From the NCBI GenBank assembly GCA_947623995.1, contig CANQIN010000007.1:1-34097 (forward strand): a stretch of DNA of 34,097 bases. Reading direction: 5' to 3'. Shown piece by piece: positions 5,389-13,091 of this stretch. Position numbers and translations under genes: made by a program. This stretch comes from an uncultured Bacilli bacterium. GTDB taxonomy: Bacteria > Bacillota_I > Bacilli_A > RF39 > UBA660. Position 1 is the stretch's first letter, and every line of letters begins with the position of its first letter. The notes under the pieces were generated by a model. It was not told where the DNA came from. It searched no databases and worked only from the letters and a program-made list of their open reading frames with translations.

Positions 5389-6558
5389 TTAGTCACGATT
5401 ATATATATCTCTAGTATATACTTTATCTTTAACTTCATCTAATATTTTTTCTTGTCTATTTGCTAAGATTACATCAGATATTTTTTTAAATTCATTAAAG
5501 TCTTTAACAACTTCACAATCAGCAAATACTTCACTATTTAAAGTTGGTTCATAGATTACTACTTTAACATTATTCTCTTTCAAATATAAAATAATATCTT
5601 GAATAGCGCTCGCTCTAAAATTATCAGAATTAGTTTTCATTGTTAAACGATATACTCCAACAGTTTTAGGTTTCTTATTCATTATCATATTAACAATATG
5701 TTCTTTTCTAGTTTGATTTGATTTAATTATTGCTTCAATTAAATTTTCAGGTACATCTTTATAATTAGCAAGTAATTGTTTAGTATCTTTTGGTAAACAA
5801 TAACCACCATAACCAAAACTTGGATTATTATAATGATTACCTATTCTAGGATCTAAGCAAACACCATCAATAATAGATTTAGTATCTAAACCTTTAATCT
5901 CGGCATACGTATCTAATTCATTAAAATATGCTACTCTAAGAGCTAAATAAGTATTAGCAAATAATTTAACTGCTTCAGCTTCAGTACTATTCATAAATAA
6001 TATTGGCACTTCTTCTTTCAAAGATGAATGAACTAATAAATCTGCAAAAGTTTTAGCTTCTTCATTTTTACCACCAACAATTATTCTTGATGGATATAAA
6101 TTATCATATAAAGCTTTACCCTCTCTTAAAAATTCTGGAGAAAACATTAAATTATCAATATGATATTTCTTTTTCATGCTTTCTACAAAACCAACGGGAA
6201 TAGTTGATTTAATAACCATAGTACAATGTTTTAATCCCATACTAAGTACTTTTTCAATAACATCTTCAACAGATGAAGTATCAAAATAATTTAATTCTTC
6301 ATCATAATTAGTTGGTGTAGAAATAATAACATACTTAGCATCAGAAAAAGCTTCACGATAATCTAGAGTTGCTCTTAAATTTAAATCTTTTTCTTTAAAA
6401 AACTTTTCAATATATTCATCTTTAATTGGTGATATCCGATTATTAATCATATCAACCTTTTCTTCAATAACATCTAAAGCAACTACTTCATTTTTTACAC
6501 TTAAAAGAGTTGCTAAAGACAATCCTACATAACCTGTTCCTGCTACTGCAATTTTCAT
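5389..6558 (-). CDS. ugd: UDP-glucose 6-dehydrogenase family protein
   Basis: 389-aa cytoplasmic UDP-glucose/GDP-mannose dehydrogenase family enzyme, most likely oxidising UDP-glucose to UDP-glucuronate with two NAD+. The N-terminal Rossmann motif is [16 protein letters not shown] at 4-19. The central domain has STPTNYD near residue 80, KSTIPVGF near 117 and [12 protein letters not shown] near 140. The catalytic Cys254 lies in [11 protein letters not shown]. The C-terminal UDP-binding domain is present, and the length is typical for the short bacterial form. It is the last gene of the polysaccharide operon, 15 bp after the acetyltransferase gene. Together with the epimerase at 14036-15007 it would supply glucuronic and galacturonic acid. 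A GDP-mannose or UDP-HexNAc substrate is less likely but not excluded. Confidence 0.88.
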   Translation of the reverse strand: MKIAVAGTGYVGLSLATLLSVKNEVVALDVIEEKVDMINNRISPIKDEYIEKFFKEKDLNLRATLDYREAFSDAKYVIISTPTNYDEELNYFDTSSVEDVIEKVLSMGLKHCTMVIKSTIPVGFVESMKKKYHIDNLMFSPEFLREGKALYDNLYPSRIIVGGKNEEAKTFADLLVHSSLKEEVPILFMNSTEAEAVKLFANTYLALRVAYFNELDTYAEIKGLDTKSIIDGVCLDPRIGNHYNNPSFGYGGYCLPKDTKQLLANYKDVPENLIEAIIKSNQTRKEHIVNMIMNKKPKTVGVYRLTMKTNSDNFRASAIQDIILYLKENNVKVVIYEPTLNSEVFADCEVVKDFNEFKKISDVILANRQEKILDEVKDKVYTRDIYNRD

Positions 6559-6573
6559 TTTACATAAACTCCT

Positions 6574-7116
6574 TTATTTATCATTTTTAAGATTATCTAT
6601 AGATTTAAAAGTATTATCTCTTTTATTATGGTGAGCAATAATTCTGTTAGGTGATACAACAACAGTTGAATTACTTGGAATGTCATTTACAATTACAGCG
6701 TTTGCCCCAATACGTACATCATCGCCAATATTTACATTTCCTATTATTTTAGCACCTGCACCAATATACACATTATTTCCTATTGTAGGTGCACCATAAT
6801 GTTTAGAATCAGTCAAAGTATTACTTCCTATTGTGACTTGATGAAAAATAGTACAATTATTACCTATTTTAGCTTTTCCAGAAATATAAATACCACTTAT
6901 TCCATGAGGAAAAGTAATTAAATTAAAATCAGTAGGAATATCAGAGCTAATTCCAATAAACGAATTATTTCGGTAACATAATTTTTGATATTTTCTTATT
7001 CTTAATAATTTAATTGCTTTGACTAAATACCCCCCCCCCACTGGGATTTGGGTTATTTTTCTTTTCAATTTTAGTATTTTTTTGGTATCAATTTTATCAA
7101 AGTCACTACATTTCAT
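6574..7116 (-). CDS. Phase-variable hexapeptide-repeat O-acetyltransferase (CysE/serine acetyltransferase-like), ON here
   Basis: 180-aa left-handed beta-helix acyltransferase, expected to move acetyl from acetyl-CoA to a sugar hydroxyl in the cytoplasm. An N-terminal segment of about 65 residues is followed by hexapeptide coils at about 75-155 (ISGKAKIGNN, TIGNNVYIGAGAKIIGNV, IGDDVRIGANAVIVND). A catalytic-type His lies in CTIFHQVTIG. It resembles the serine-acetyltransferase-like enzymes of capsule loci. Codons 26-29 (Val-Gly-Gly-Gly) are written by a G10 run (7030-7039). With 9 or 11 G the frame stops within about ten codons of the tract, so the gene is ON at 10. It is preceded by GAGGAG and sits between the MBOAT gene and ugd. 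Confidence 0.85.
   Translation of the reverse strand: MKCSDFDKIDTKKILKLKRKITQIPVGGGYLVKAIKLLRIRKYQKLCYRNNSFIGISSDIPTDFNLITFPHGISGIYISGKAKIGNNCTIFHQVTIGSNTLTDSKHYGAPTIGNNVYIGAGAKIIGNVNIGDDVRIGANAVIVNDIPSNSTVVVSPNRIIAHHNKRDNTFKSIDNLKNDK
7030..7039 (-). repeat. G10 homopolymer (phase-variation tract) in the acetyltransferase gene
   Basis: Ten C on the plus strand, G10 on the coding strand, followed by TA as in the other two tracts. In frame at this length; loss or gain of one G brings an early stop. Confidence 0.85.
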
Positions 7117-7140
7117 TGCATATCACTCCTCAATATTTTT

Positions 7141-7156
7141 TTGACAATTTAGTCAA
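7141..7156. promoter_or_regulatory. Small inverted repeat before the acetyltransferase gene
   Basis: TTGAC-N6-GTCAA, about 25-40 nt upstream of the start codon. It could be an operator or just an RNA hairpin. A similar TGTCAA/TTGACA pair overlaps the promoter at 27521-27549. Confidence 0.25.
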
Positions 7157-7190
7157 TGGATATAATTATTTAAACTATTAAATATTTATT

Positions 7191-7216
7191 TTTTAACAAA
7201 TATATTTTTGTTAAAA
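7191..7216. other. Perfect 10-bp hairpin overlapping the MBOAT stop codon
   Basis: TTTTAACAAA-N6-TTTGTTAAAA. On the transcribed strand it is followed by A-rich rather than T-rich sequence, so it is not a canonical terminator. It may act as an RNA-stabilising or attenuating structure. Confidence 0.35.
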
Positions 7217-8602
7217 TTGAAAATAAACAAATGGAGATTCACCAGTAAATGCTAGTATTAATAGTAATCCACACATTACCAAAAATATTGTTAAACCTAA
7301 AATATTATTTAAATTTACAACTGGATAATAACCATTAATTGAATCATTTTTAAGTTTTCTAGATTTTATTATAGCACATACAGTGGCAATTATCATTACT
7401 AATAATGAAAGATATGACCAAAAGAAATTATGAATTATACCATTTTGCAATGTGAATATTCCTTTTATTACTTTCCATGCTATCATAAAATTTTCAGCTC
7501 TAAAAAATATCCAAGTAAATGTTATAAAACAATATGTTATAAAAATATTAAAACATATTTTTATAATATTTTTTGATTTCTTATGCTTTAACATTTTATC
7601 AAAACATAATGCTAGACCATTTAAACCTCCCCAAAAAACAAAAGTCCAATTAGCTCCATGCCATAGGCCACCTAATAACATTGTTATAAATAAATTTATA
7701 TATTGTCTAATTTTGCCTTTTCTATTACCCCCTAAAGGTATATACAAATATTCTTTTAACCAAGTAGATAAGCTTATATGCCATCTACGCCAAAATTCAG
7801 TTACATTTTGAGATAAATAAGGTAAATTAAAATTACAATTAAAATCATAACCTAAACATTTTGCACACCCTATTGCTATATCAGAATATCCAGAAAAGTC
7901 AAAATAAATTTGAAAAGAATATGATACTATACATAATAACAACGTTGTCCAATGAAATGCACTTGGAGCAAAAAATACTTCATCTATAAATACAGACATA
8001 TGATCTGCTAAAACAATTTTTTTAAACAATCCAAAAATTATTAATTGAATACCATATTTAAAATTATCAGCAGTTATTTTGCGTTCTTCTTTTAATTGAG
8101 GTAAGAAATCTTTTGCTTTTACAATTGGACCAGCAACAAGTTGTGGAAAAAAGCTTAAATATAATGCTAATCTAATAAAATCATTTTCTACGGGAATTTT
8201 ATTTCTTTTAACATCGATAACATAACTTAATGCTTGAAAAGTATAAAAAGAAATTCCTACAGGGAGAATAATATTCAAAACTCCTAAATTATGTCCAACA
8301 ATATTAGAAAATGAAGTTAAAAAGAAATTAAAATATTTAAAGAAACCAAGTACTACTAAAGGAATTACTATTCCAAGTACATATATTCCTTTTTTATCTT
8401 TATATTTTGCCGTAAAATAAGAACTTATAGTTACAAACATTAATAGAAAACAAAAACGCCAATCCCAATATCCATAAAAGAAATAACTAGCAATTAATAA
8501 AAATACTTCTTTTACTCTTTTAGAAAAAAATTTTTGAATTATAAGCGTTCCTACTATTACTACTATAAAAAATATTATAAAATCTATTGACGCAAATGAC
8601 AT
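7211..8602 (-). CDS. MBOAT family membrane-bound O-acyltransferase (AlgI/DltB-like)
   Basis: 463-aa polytopic membrane protein of the AlgI/DltB group, which passes acyl groups across the membrane for O-acylation of exported polysaccharides. Visible hallmarks are ASYFFYGYWDWRF near residue 40, ILPVGISFYTFQALSYVIDV near 112, FFPQLVAGPIVKAKDF near 150, FDFSGYSDIAIG near 235, FWRRWHISLSTWLKEYLYI near 270 and GGLWHGANWTFVFWG near 313 with the catalytic-type His. The length is typical. It overlaps the operon tightly: the SGNH gene ends 1 bp before it and contributes the AAGGGGG ribosome site. The partner SGNH gene carries a phase-variable tract, so acylation can probably be switched without touching this gene. 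Acetyl donor is likely but unproven. Confidence 0.92.
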   Translation of the reverse strand: MSFASIDFIIFFIVVIVGTLIIQKFFSKRVKEVFLLIASYFFYGYWDWRFCFLLMFVTISSYFTAKYKDKKGIYVLGIVIPLVVLGFFKYFNFFLTSFSNIVGHNLGVLNIILPVGISFYTFQALSYVIDVKRNKIPVENDFIRLALYLSFFPQLVAGPIVKAKDFLPQLKEERKITADNFKYGIQLIIFGLFKKIVLADHMSVFIDEVFFAPSAFHWTTLLLCIVSYSFQIYFDFSGYSDIAIGCAKCLGYDFNCNFNLPYLSQNVTEFWRRWHISLSTWLKEYLYIPLGGNRKGKIRQYINLFITMLLGGLWHGANWTFVFWGGLNGLALCFDKMLKHKKSKNIIKICFNIFITYCFITFTWIFFRAENFMIAWKVIKGIFTLQNGIIHNFFWSYLSLLVMIIATVCAIIKSRKLKNDSINGYYPVVNLNNILGLTIFLVMCGLLLILAFTGESPFVYFQF

Positions 8603-8603
8603 A

Positions 8604-9671
8604 TTATTCTGCCCCCTTAATTATTTTATATAGTTCTTCAGCAATCATATTATGACCATATTTATTTAAATGACCTTTTCCAATTGTAGTATTATTAAAA
8701 CCATATGGTAAAATATAATTTTTTTCATATTCTTCTCTAAATCTATTACTCATATCAAGAAAATAAATTTCATTTTCTTGACATAATTTAGAAAATCTTT
8801 CTACATCTTCTTTTTCACTGTTTAAAAATTGCAAATTTCCACTAGAATCTAAAGATAAATTAGGATGGTAAACGATTATTACTTTAACTTTATTTTCAAC
8901 TGTATTCTTTATTTTATTTAGAATTTCCCAAGTAAGTTGTTCATTAAATCTTATTTCTTCATCTTTTGAAGAAGTAGTTTTTTTAGATGTTAGTTCATCT
9001 AATTGCCTTCTTACTAATCTTAAAAATAAACTTTGTTTATAAAAATATTTAATGATTTTTTTTACTGAATTTAAAAGTCCAGAATTTTCTGAAGAAATTT
9101 TATCATTGCTTTCTTTTTCCAAAATATCGATTAGCTCTTTATCAGAGTATTTAACATCTGCCATTTCTAAAATTATATAATCAGTAGGATTATATTTACT
9201 AATTGCTGGAGATATATTACTTATACTTTTTGGAAATAAATTACTTGAAATTCCAATGTTATAAACAAATTTATTTTCTAACATTTCATTTAATTTAGCA
9301 GTAACTGAATCTTTAATATCAACTTGAAAAGCTTCAAATTGTGATGAACCTACCATTAATATATTGACTTCCTTATTAGAATCATAATCTTCTATATTTA
9401 CATATCCATCGTTATTAATTCTACCATGACCATATCCTTCAAGAGCATATGTATAATTTTCCATAGGTTCATATTTATAATCTGTTACTTTAAAAGAAGA
9501 ACTTTCATCCTTATCAGAATATGGCATATTAGAATAAAAACGACTAATAAATTCTAATATCAAAAATGCAAGCATACAAGATACTAGAATTTTAAAACAG
9601 TAATTTATTTTTGGCTTATATGAATTATTTCGATAGGTACCCCCCCCCCTAAAATTGCTATTTTTATGCAT
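8604..9671 (-). CDS. Phase-variable membrane-anchored SGNH/GDSL-like protein (MBOAT partner), ON here
   Basis: 355-aa protein with one membrane segment at about residues 26-44 and an extracytoplasmic SGNH-type domain. Block I is LMVGSSQFEAFQV near residue 105 with the nucleophile Ser, a later NIGISSNLF corresponds to block II/III, and GKGHLNKYGHNMIAEEL near 335 supplies the C-terminal His. Such AlgX/AlgJ/PatB/DltD-like proteins complete O-acyl transfer with an MBOAT protein, encoded here 1 bp downstream. Codons 8-11 (Arg-Gly-Gly-Gly) contain a G10 run (9640-9649). One G more or less leads to a stop within about 20 codons, so it is a switch placed before the membrane anchor. The next in-frame ATG (Met34) lies inside the membrane segment and would give a crippled anchor. 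Confidence 0.8.
   Translation of the reverse strand: MHKNSNFRGGGTYRNNSYKPKINYCFKILVSCMLAFLILEFISRFYSNMPYSDKDESSSFKVTDYKYEPMENYTYALEGYGHGRINNDGYVNIEDYDSNKEVNILMVGSSQFEAFQVDIKDSVTAKLNEMLENKFVYNIGISSNLFPKSISNISPAISKYNPTDYIILEMADVKYSDKELIDILEKESNDKISSENSGLLNSVKKIIKYFYKQSLFLRLVRRQLDELTSKKTTSSKDEEIRFNEQLTWEILNKIKNTVENKVKVIIVYHPNLSLDSSGNLQFLNSEKEDVERFSKLCQENEIYFLDMSNRFREEYEKNYILPYGFNNTTIGKGHLNKYGHNMIAEELYKIIKGAE
9640..9649 (-). repeat. G10 homopolymer (phase-variation tract) at the start of the SGNH gene
   Basis: Ten C on the plus strand, G10 followed by TA on the coding strand. In frame at length 10; at 9 or 11 the frame closes within about 20 codons. Confidence 0.85.
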
Positions 9672-9719
9672 AACTATAAACTCCTTCCTACTGATATTTA
9701 CTAATCTAATTTAATTTAA

Positions 9720-10721
9720 TTATTTTTCAAAGTAAATATCATTTATATTTTTTCTTATACTATAGGTTACTTTAACTTCTTCATCGTAATAACCAGCTCC
9801 AATTACTATAGCTATACGTTCATTGTTTGGAATTCCAATTACTTTTTTTAATTCTACCTCATCATCTAAGTAATTTCCAAACTGTAATAAACATGATCCT
9901 ATTCCAAGTGAATGTAAGCCATTTACAAAATTCATTGCTATCAAGCCAGCATTAAATCTTCCATCATGCCTATCACTTGTAAACAAACAATTATTCATAT
10001 CAAAGGTAATAACAAAAAAATCTATATTATTATCTAAATTAAAATTTCCTAATCCTGATAAGCTTTTCTTTAATATTTCTACTTTATCCTTACTAAGGAT
10101 ATGCCAAATTTTACACATCTGTCTATTACAAGCTGATGGTGACATAATAGCCATTTTTATAGCTTTTTCAATATCTTCCTTTTTTAAAGGTATATCCTTA
10201 AAACTTCTTACAGAATGCCTACTTGATAAAAATGATAAATAATCGATTTCAGAATTCTTTAATATTTCTTTTTTATTTAAAACATAAGTACCAGCATTTT
10301 TGGATTCTTTATCTAAATAATTGTTAATAAAATTTTTTGCTTTTATATATTCATCTTTTGAAGTCCAACCATTTTTTTCATAGACATCAACATAGGCTTT
10401 TAATAAGCCAATTGTTAAAGAACAAGCAAAAGAATCATTATTAACTTCTTTATAAAGTTTGATTAATTCATTAACTTTTTCTACCCCAAAAGGTCTCATA
10501 TTTTTATTTAGCATTCCTTTTTCTAAAGCATGAATATTAAGTAACATTTTATATTCTTTTTTTTGAATAGTAAGTTTTGGCATATCATAATATTCATAAA
10601 AATATTTGTATTCTTTTAAAAATTCTTTTCGTGTATGTCTTTTTTCTCTATATTTTACTATTTTTTTAAATATTTTATATTTTCTTAATTTTTTCTTTAA
10701 TTTAGTTATCAATTTAATCAT
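9720..10721 (-). CDS. Nitroreductase family protein with N-terminal extension
   Basis: 333-aa protein. The C-terminal half (about residues 150-330) is an FMN-binding nitroreductase fold: SSRHSVRSFKDIPLKKEDIE at its start, MSPSACNRQMCKIWH for the flavin site, GLIAMNFVNGLHSLGIGSCLL in the helix bundle and PNNERIAIVIGAGY near the end. The N-terminal 140 residues are a charged, family-specific extension seen in nitroreductases of polysaccharide loci. The true start is probably ATG at 10721 with AAGGA. An upstream TTG at 10748 extends the frame but lacks a ribosome site. The substrate is unknown. Its place next to the Fe-S F420-dehydrogenase-beta-like gene suggests a redox step on a sugar or lipid precursor. 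Confidence 0.8.
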   Translation of the reverse strand: MIKLITKLKKKLRKYKIFKKIVKYREKRHTRKEFLKEYKYFYEYYDMPKLTIQKKEYKMLLNIHALEKGMLNKNMRPFGVEKVNELIKLYKEVNNDSFACSLTIGLLKAYVDVYEKNGWTSKDEYIKAKNFINNYLDKESKNAGTYVLNKKEILKNSEIDYLSFLSSRHSVRSFKDIPLKKEDIEKAIKMAIMSPSACNRQMCKIWHILSKDKVEILKKSLSGLGNFNLDNNIDFFVITFDMNNCLFTSDRHDGRFNAGLIAMNFVNGLHSLGIGSCLLQFGNYLDDEVELKKVIGIPNNERIAIVIGAGYYDEEVKVTYSIRKNINDIYFEK

Positions 10722-10814
10722 CCTTTCCTTATTTAACTTATAAACCAAATTTTTTATTAAATAAGTAAATATTCTATATATTTGTACGTGATGATTAAAT
10801 CTTATAACTTATTA

Positions 10815-11684
10815 TTAATTTAAAAATTTCTTGATTTTTTCCTTAATACTTTTTGGAAGTAATCTTAAAATTTTTCTTGGCAAAAATAAAATTTTATACT
10901 TTATTAATTCATCCTTTAAAGCTTTTGTAGCAGATATTTTAAAATTATTTGTTAAAACATATTCTTCTTCAAAAAGTTTTCTATTCTTATGCTTGATAGT
11001 TGGTGAATTTAAAGCTTTATTATATTTTATTGCCTCAATAGCATTATTTTGTTTAAAAACTACTATTTTTTTATCAGTAATTAAATTATTGATTAAATTT
11101 TTACCTTTTTGAGTATTTTCTAATATCACAGACACTTGTGTACGATCATTTTCACTAATTCTTAAATCTTTTGAGCCATCAACATCACCAAGTGTAATAT
11201 CCGATATTCTTTCATTTCTAGCATAATGACAATGATAACAATTTTCTCTTAAAATTAAATTATTTATAAAACCTCGATAATAAACATCATCTTGATAAGG
11301 TGTCTTTGAATAAAATTTTTCAAGATTGTCATCATATAAAGATAAATAATAACTAGAATTTTTATTTCTAAAAGTAATATTTGATACCTCTTTATTATAT
11401 TTCTTAGAAATACTAGAAATATGTTGTTTTAAATACTCAGAAGGTACAACTCCATGACAAGCAAGATCGACTAAAATTAAGTTATCTATCTTTTTAGCTT
11501 TCATAAACATACTTTTTACTGCTGCAGCTTGACATGGCAAACCAACAAATAAAACCCTTTTATCATTTAAAATATCATTTTCTAAACTTTTAAAAATGTT
11601 AGATAAATCAGCATGACAATATTTAGAACCAATTACTTTTTTAATATCTTTTATGTTGTCAATTTTTACATAGTTGTAAACGTA
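10815..11684 (-). CDS. F420-dehydrogenase beta-like protein, C-terminal part (out of frame with its start in this sequence)
   Basis: Continuation of the gene starting at 12024, in a frame shifted by one at the G10 tract. From the tract it reads YVYNYVKIDNIKDIKKVIGS, then SKYCHADLSNIF, LFVGLPCQAAAVKSMF and VDLACHGVVPSEYL. These are the conserved blocks of the FrhB/FdhB-type C-terminal domain. Further Cys residues (ENCYHCHYARNERISDITLGD) are typical of the capsule-locus subfamily. The frame is open for about 290 codons with no other damage, so the only obstacle is tract length. With 9 or 12 G the full protein would be about 402 or 403 residues, the normal family size. Expression in the present state would need an internal start such as TTG at 11540. 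Confidence 0.8.
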   Translation of the reverse strand, partial: YVYNYVKIDNIKDIKKVIGSKYCHADLSNIFKSLENDILNDKRVLFVGLPCQAAAVKSMFMKAKKIDNLILVDLACHGVVPSEYLKQHISSISKKYNKEVSNITFRNKNSSYYLSLYDDNLEKFYSKTPYQDDVYYRGFINNLILRENCYHCHYARNERISDITLGDVDGSKDLRISENDRTQVSVILENTQKGKNLINNLITDKKIVVFKQNNAIEAIKYNKALNSPTIKHKNRKLFEEEYVLTNNFKISATKALKDELIKYKILFLPRKILRLLPKSIKEKIKKFLN

Positions 11685-12024
11685 CCCCCCCCCCTATTGC
11701 ATTACAAGCTACACCATAAGTTGAATATTTTTTTTCTAAAGCATACTTATATAATTCTTGAGCAATACCTCCACTGGTACTACTATTTCTTATATCTATG
11801 TCACTACTCCATCCAAAATAAACATTTTGGGGTAATTTATATTCTAATTTCTGCTTAGCTGGACAATTTTTTTTGCAAAGATGACAAGATATACATTTAT
11901 CTTTATCAATAACTGGATATTGAACTCCTAATTCATCCTTTTTAAAAGATATACACTTTTTAGGACATACATTACTACATAACTTACAACCAGTACAATC
12001 ATTTTTACTACATATATCTGACAT
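11659..12024 (-). CDS. F420-dehydrogenase beta-like Fe-S protein, N-terminal fragment (phase-variable gene, OFF here)
   Basis: The 121-aa product as encoded. It carries two ferredoxin-type [4Fe-4S] motifs, CTGCKLCSNVCPKKC near residue 10 and CISCHLCKKNCPAK near 43. SSTSGGIAQELYKYALEKKY near 80 and YGVACNAI are the usual beginning of the F420H2-dehydrogenase beta-subunit domain. After the G10 run (11685-11694) the frame reads nine foreign residues and stops, while the missing 290 residues continue in the next frame. ATG at 12024 has AAGGGAGG. Capsule-locus members often sit with pyruvyl transferase-family genes, as here. The reaction is unknown; electron transfer to a biosynthetic enzyme is likely. 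Confidence 0.85.
   Translation of the reverse strand: MSDICSKNDCTGCKLCSNVCPKKCISFKKDELGVQYPVIDKDKCISCHLCKKNCPAKQKLEYKLPQNVYFGWSSDIDIRNSSTSGGIAQELYKYALEKKYSTYGVACNAIGGGVRLQLCKN
11685..11694 (-). repeat. G10 homopolymer (phase-variation tract) in the Fe-S protein gene
   Basis: Ten C on the plus strand, G10 followed by TA on the coding strand. Frame 0 needs 9 or 12 G; at 10 the reading frame is broken. Confidence 0.85.
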
Positions 12025-12047
12025 AATATTTAACCTCCCTTATATTA

Positions 12048-13061
12048 TCAAATGTTTTTTAATTCTGGATTTTTATTTAAATATATTTGAGTTATTACTA
12101 AAGATGGAATATATAATAAAAATATATAAAATTTAATATTTTTATCTTTAATTTTATAATCAAAATATATTTTTGTATTAGAACTTTTTACAACACTTTT
12201 AGCTATTTGAAATCTTAAAATTGTCCTAATTTTTTCTTTAAAAGAATAAAAATAAGTTTTTCTGTCATTTAAATAAGTTTGAGTAGCATATAAACTATTA
12301 ATCATCATTTGAATACTCTTTTTACTTCTACTCATATGATCATTACCACATTGATAATTAATTCCTAAAGGTTTGTTAATATAGTATGCTTTATATTTTT
12401 TATCTAATTTTCTCCATATAATATTTTCTGCAACATATTTTACGCCTTTAGGTTCTGGAAATAAATTATCTTTTAATATTTTGGTAATATTTAAACTACA
12501 GTGATCTCCTTTTATCGAAGCACATATTTGTTTGGCACTTTTATTATCCATATTATTAATGCCATCAGGAAAATATTCTCCCACAATTTCATGATTTTCA
12601 TTTTCAAATAATCCAATAATTTCCCGATATTCATTTACTTTATCTTTTGGGATACTTTCCCAAGCTTCAATAAAAGTTGACATTGCATTTGGCAAAAAAG
12701 CGTCGTCACTGTCTATATTTGCAAAAAATTGGCCTTTAGCAATTCTAATAGCAACATTTCTTGCTGTGTGAACACCACCATTAACTTTTCTAATAAATAT
12801 TACTGGAAAATCAACTTCATCCATATATTCATTTACTATTTTTTCAACACCATCAGTCGAACCATCATCGACAATTATAAATTCAAAATTTTTATAATCT
12901 TGATTTTTAATTGAATTTAATGGTCTTTCTATAGTATTGATTCTATTATAAATTGTTGTACATATGGAAATTTGTGGCTTTATTTTATCATAATATTTAT
13001 TTTTTCTAATACTTATTATTTCTCCATTTGGACACAATTCCTTGTTTAATTTACTATTCAT
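12048..13061 (-). CDS. GT2 family glycosyltransferase
   Basis: 337-aa cytoplasmic GT-A glycosyltransferase. The N-terminal nucleotide-sugar fold shows ISICTTIYNRINTIERPLNS, then FEFIIVDDGSTDGVEKIVNEY, GGVHTARNVAIRIAKGQF and the metal-binding NIDSDDAFLPNAM. A catalytic-type acidic residue lies in VAENIIWRKLDKK. The C-terminal 80 residues are basic and hydrophobic and may touch the membrane. The start was set at ATG 13061 (AGAGAAG, 8-nt spacing); the GTG at 13070 would overlap the ribosome site. It follows the TupA-like gene with a short gap. Donor and acceptor cannot be read from sequence. Confidence 0.85.
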   Translation of the reverse strand: MNSKLNKELCPNGEIISIRKNKYYDKIKPQISICTTIYNRINTIERPLNSIKNQDYKNFEFIIVDDGSTDGVEKIVNEYMDEVDFPVIFIRKVNGGVHTARNVAIRIAKGQFFANIDSDDAFLPNAMSTFIEAWESIPKDKVNEYREIIGLFENENHEIVGEYFPDGINNMDNKSAKQICASIKGDHCSLNITKILKDNLFPEPKGVKYVAENIIWRKLDKKYKAYYINKPLGINYQCGNDHMSRSKKSIQMMINSLYATQTYLNDRKTYFYSFKEKIRTILRFQIAKSVVKSSNTKIYFDYKIKDKNIKFYIFLLYIPSLVITQIYLNKNPELKNI

Positions 13062-13091
13062 TTTTTTCACTTCTCTTTCATAATTATATTT

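Noticed and set aside
5389-5420. GACTAA...TTAGTC hairpin at the end of ugd as a terminator
   Set aside because: Loop is long and no T-run follows on the minus strand; the terminator at 5201-5223 is a better end point.
7452-7811. Plus-strand open frame of 119 codons
   Set aside because: It lies wholly inside the MBOAT gene on the other strand, has no ribosome site and no recognisable motif; AT-rich antisense frame.
11659-11694. TGA recoding to explain the frame break
   Set aside because: The downstream homology is in a different frame, so readthrough of TGA would not restore it; TGG encodes Trp normally in these genes.
11659-12024. The Fe-S gene as an ordinary dead pseudogene
   Set aside because: The only lesion is the homopolymer length; the downstream 290 codons are clean and conserved, and two sister tracts nearby are in frame, which favours reversible switching.
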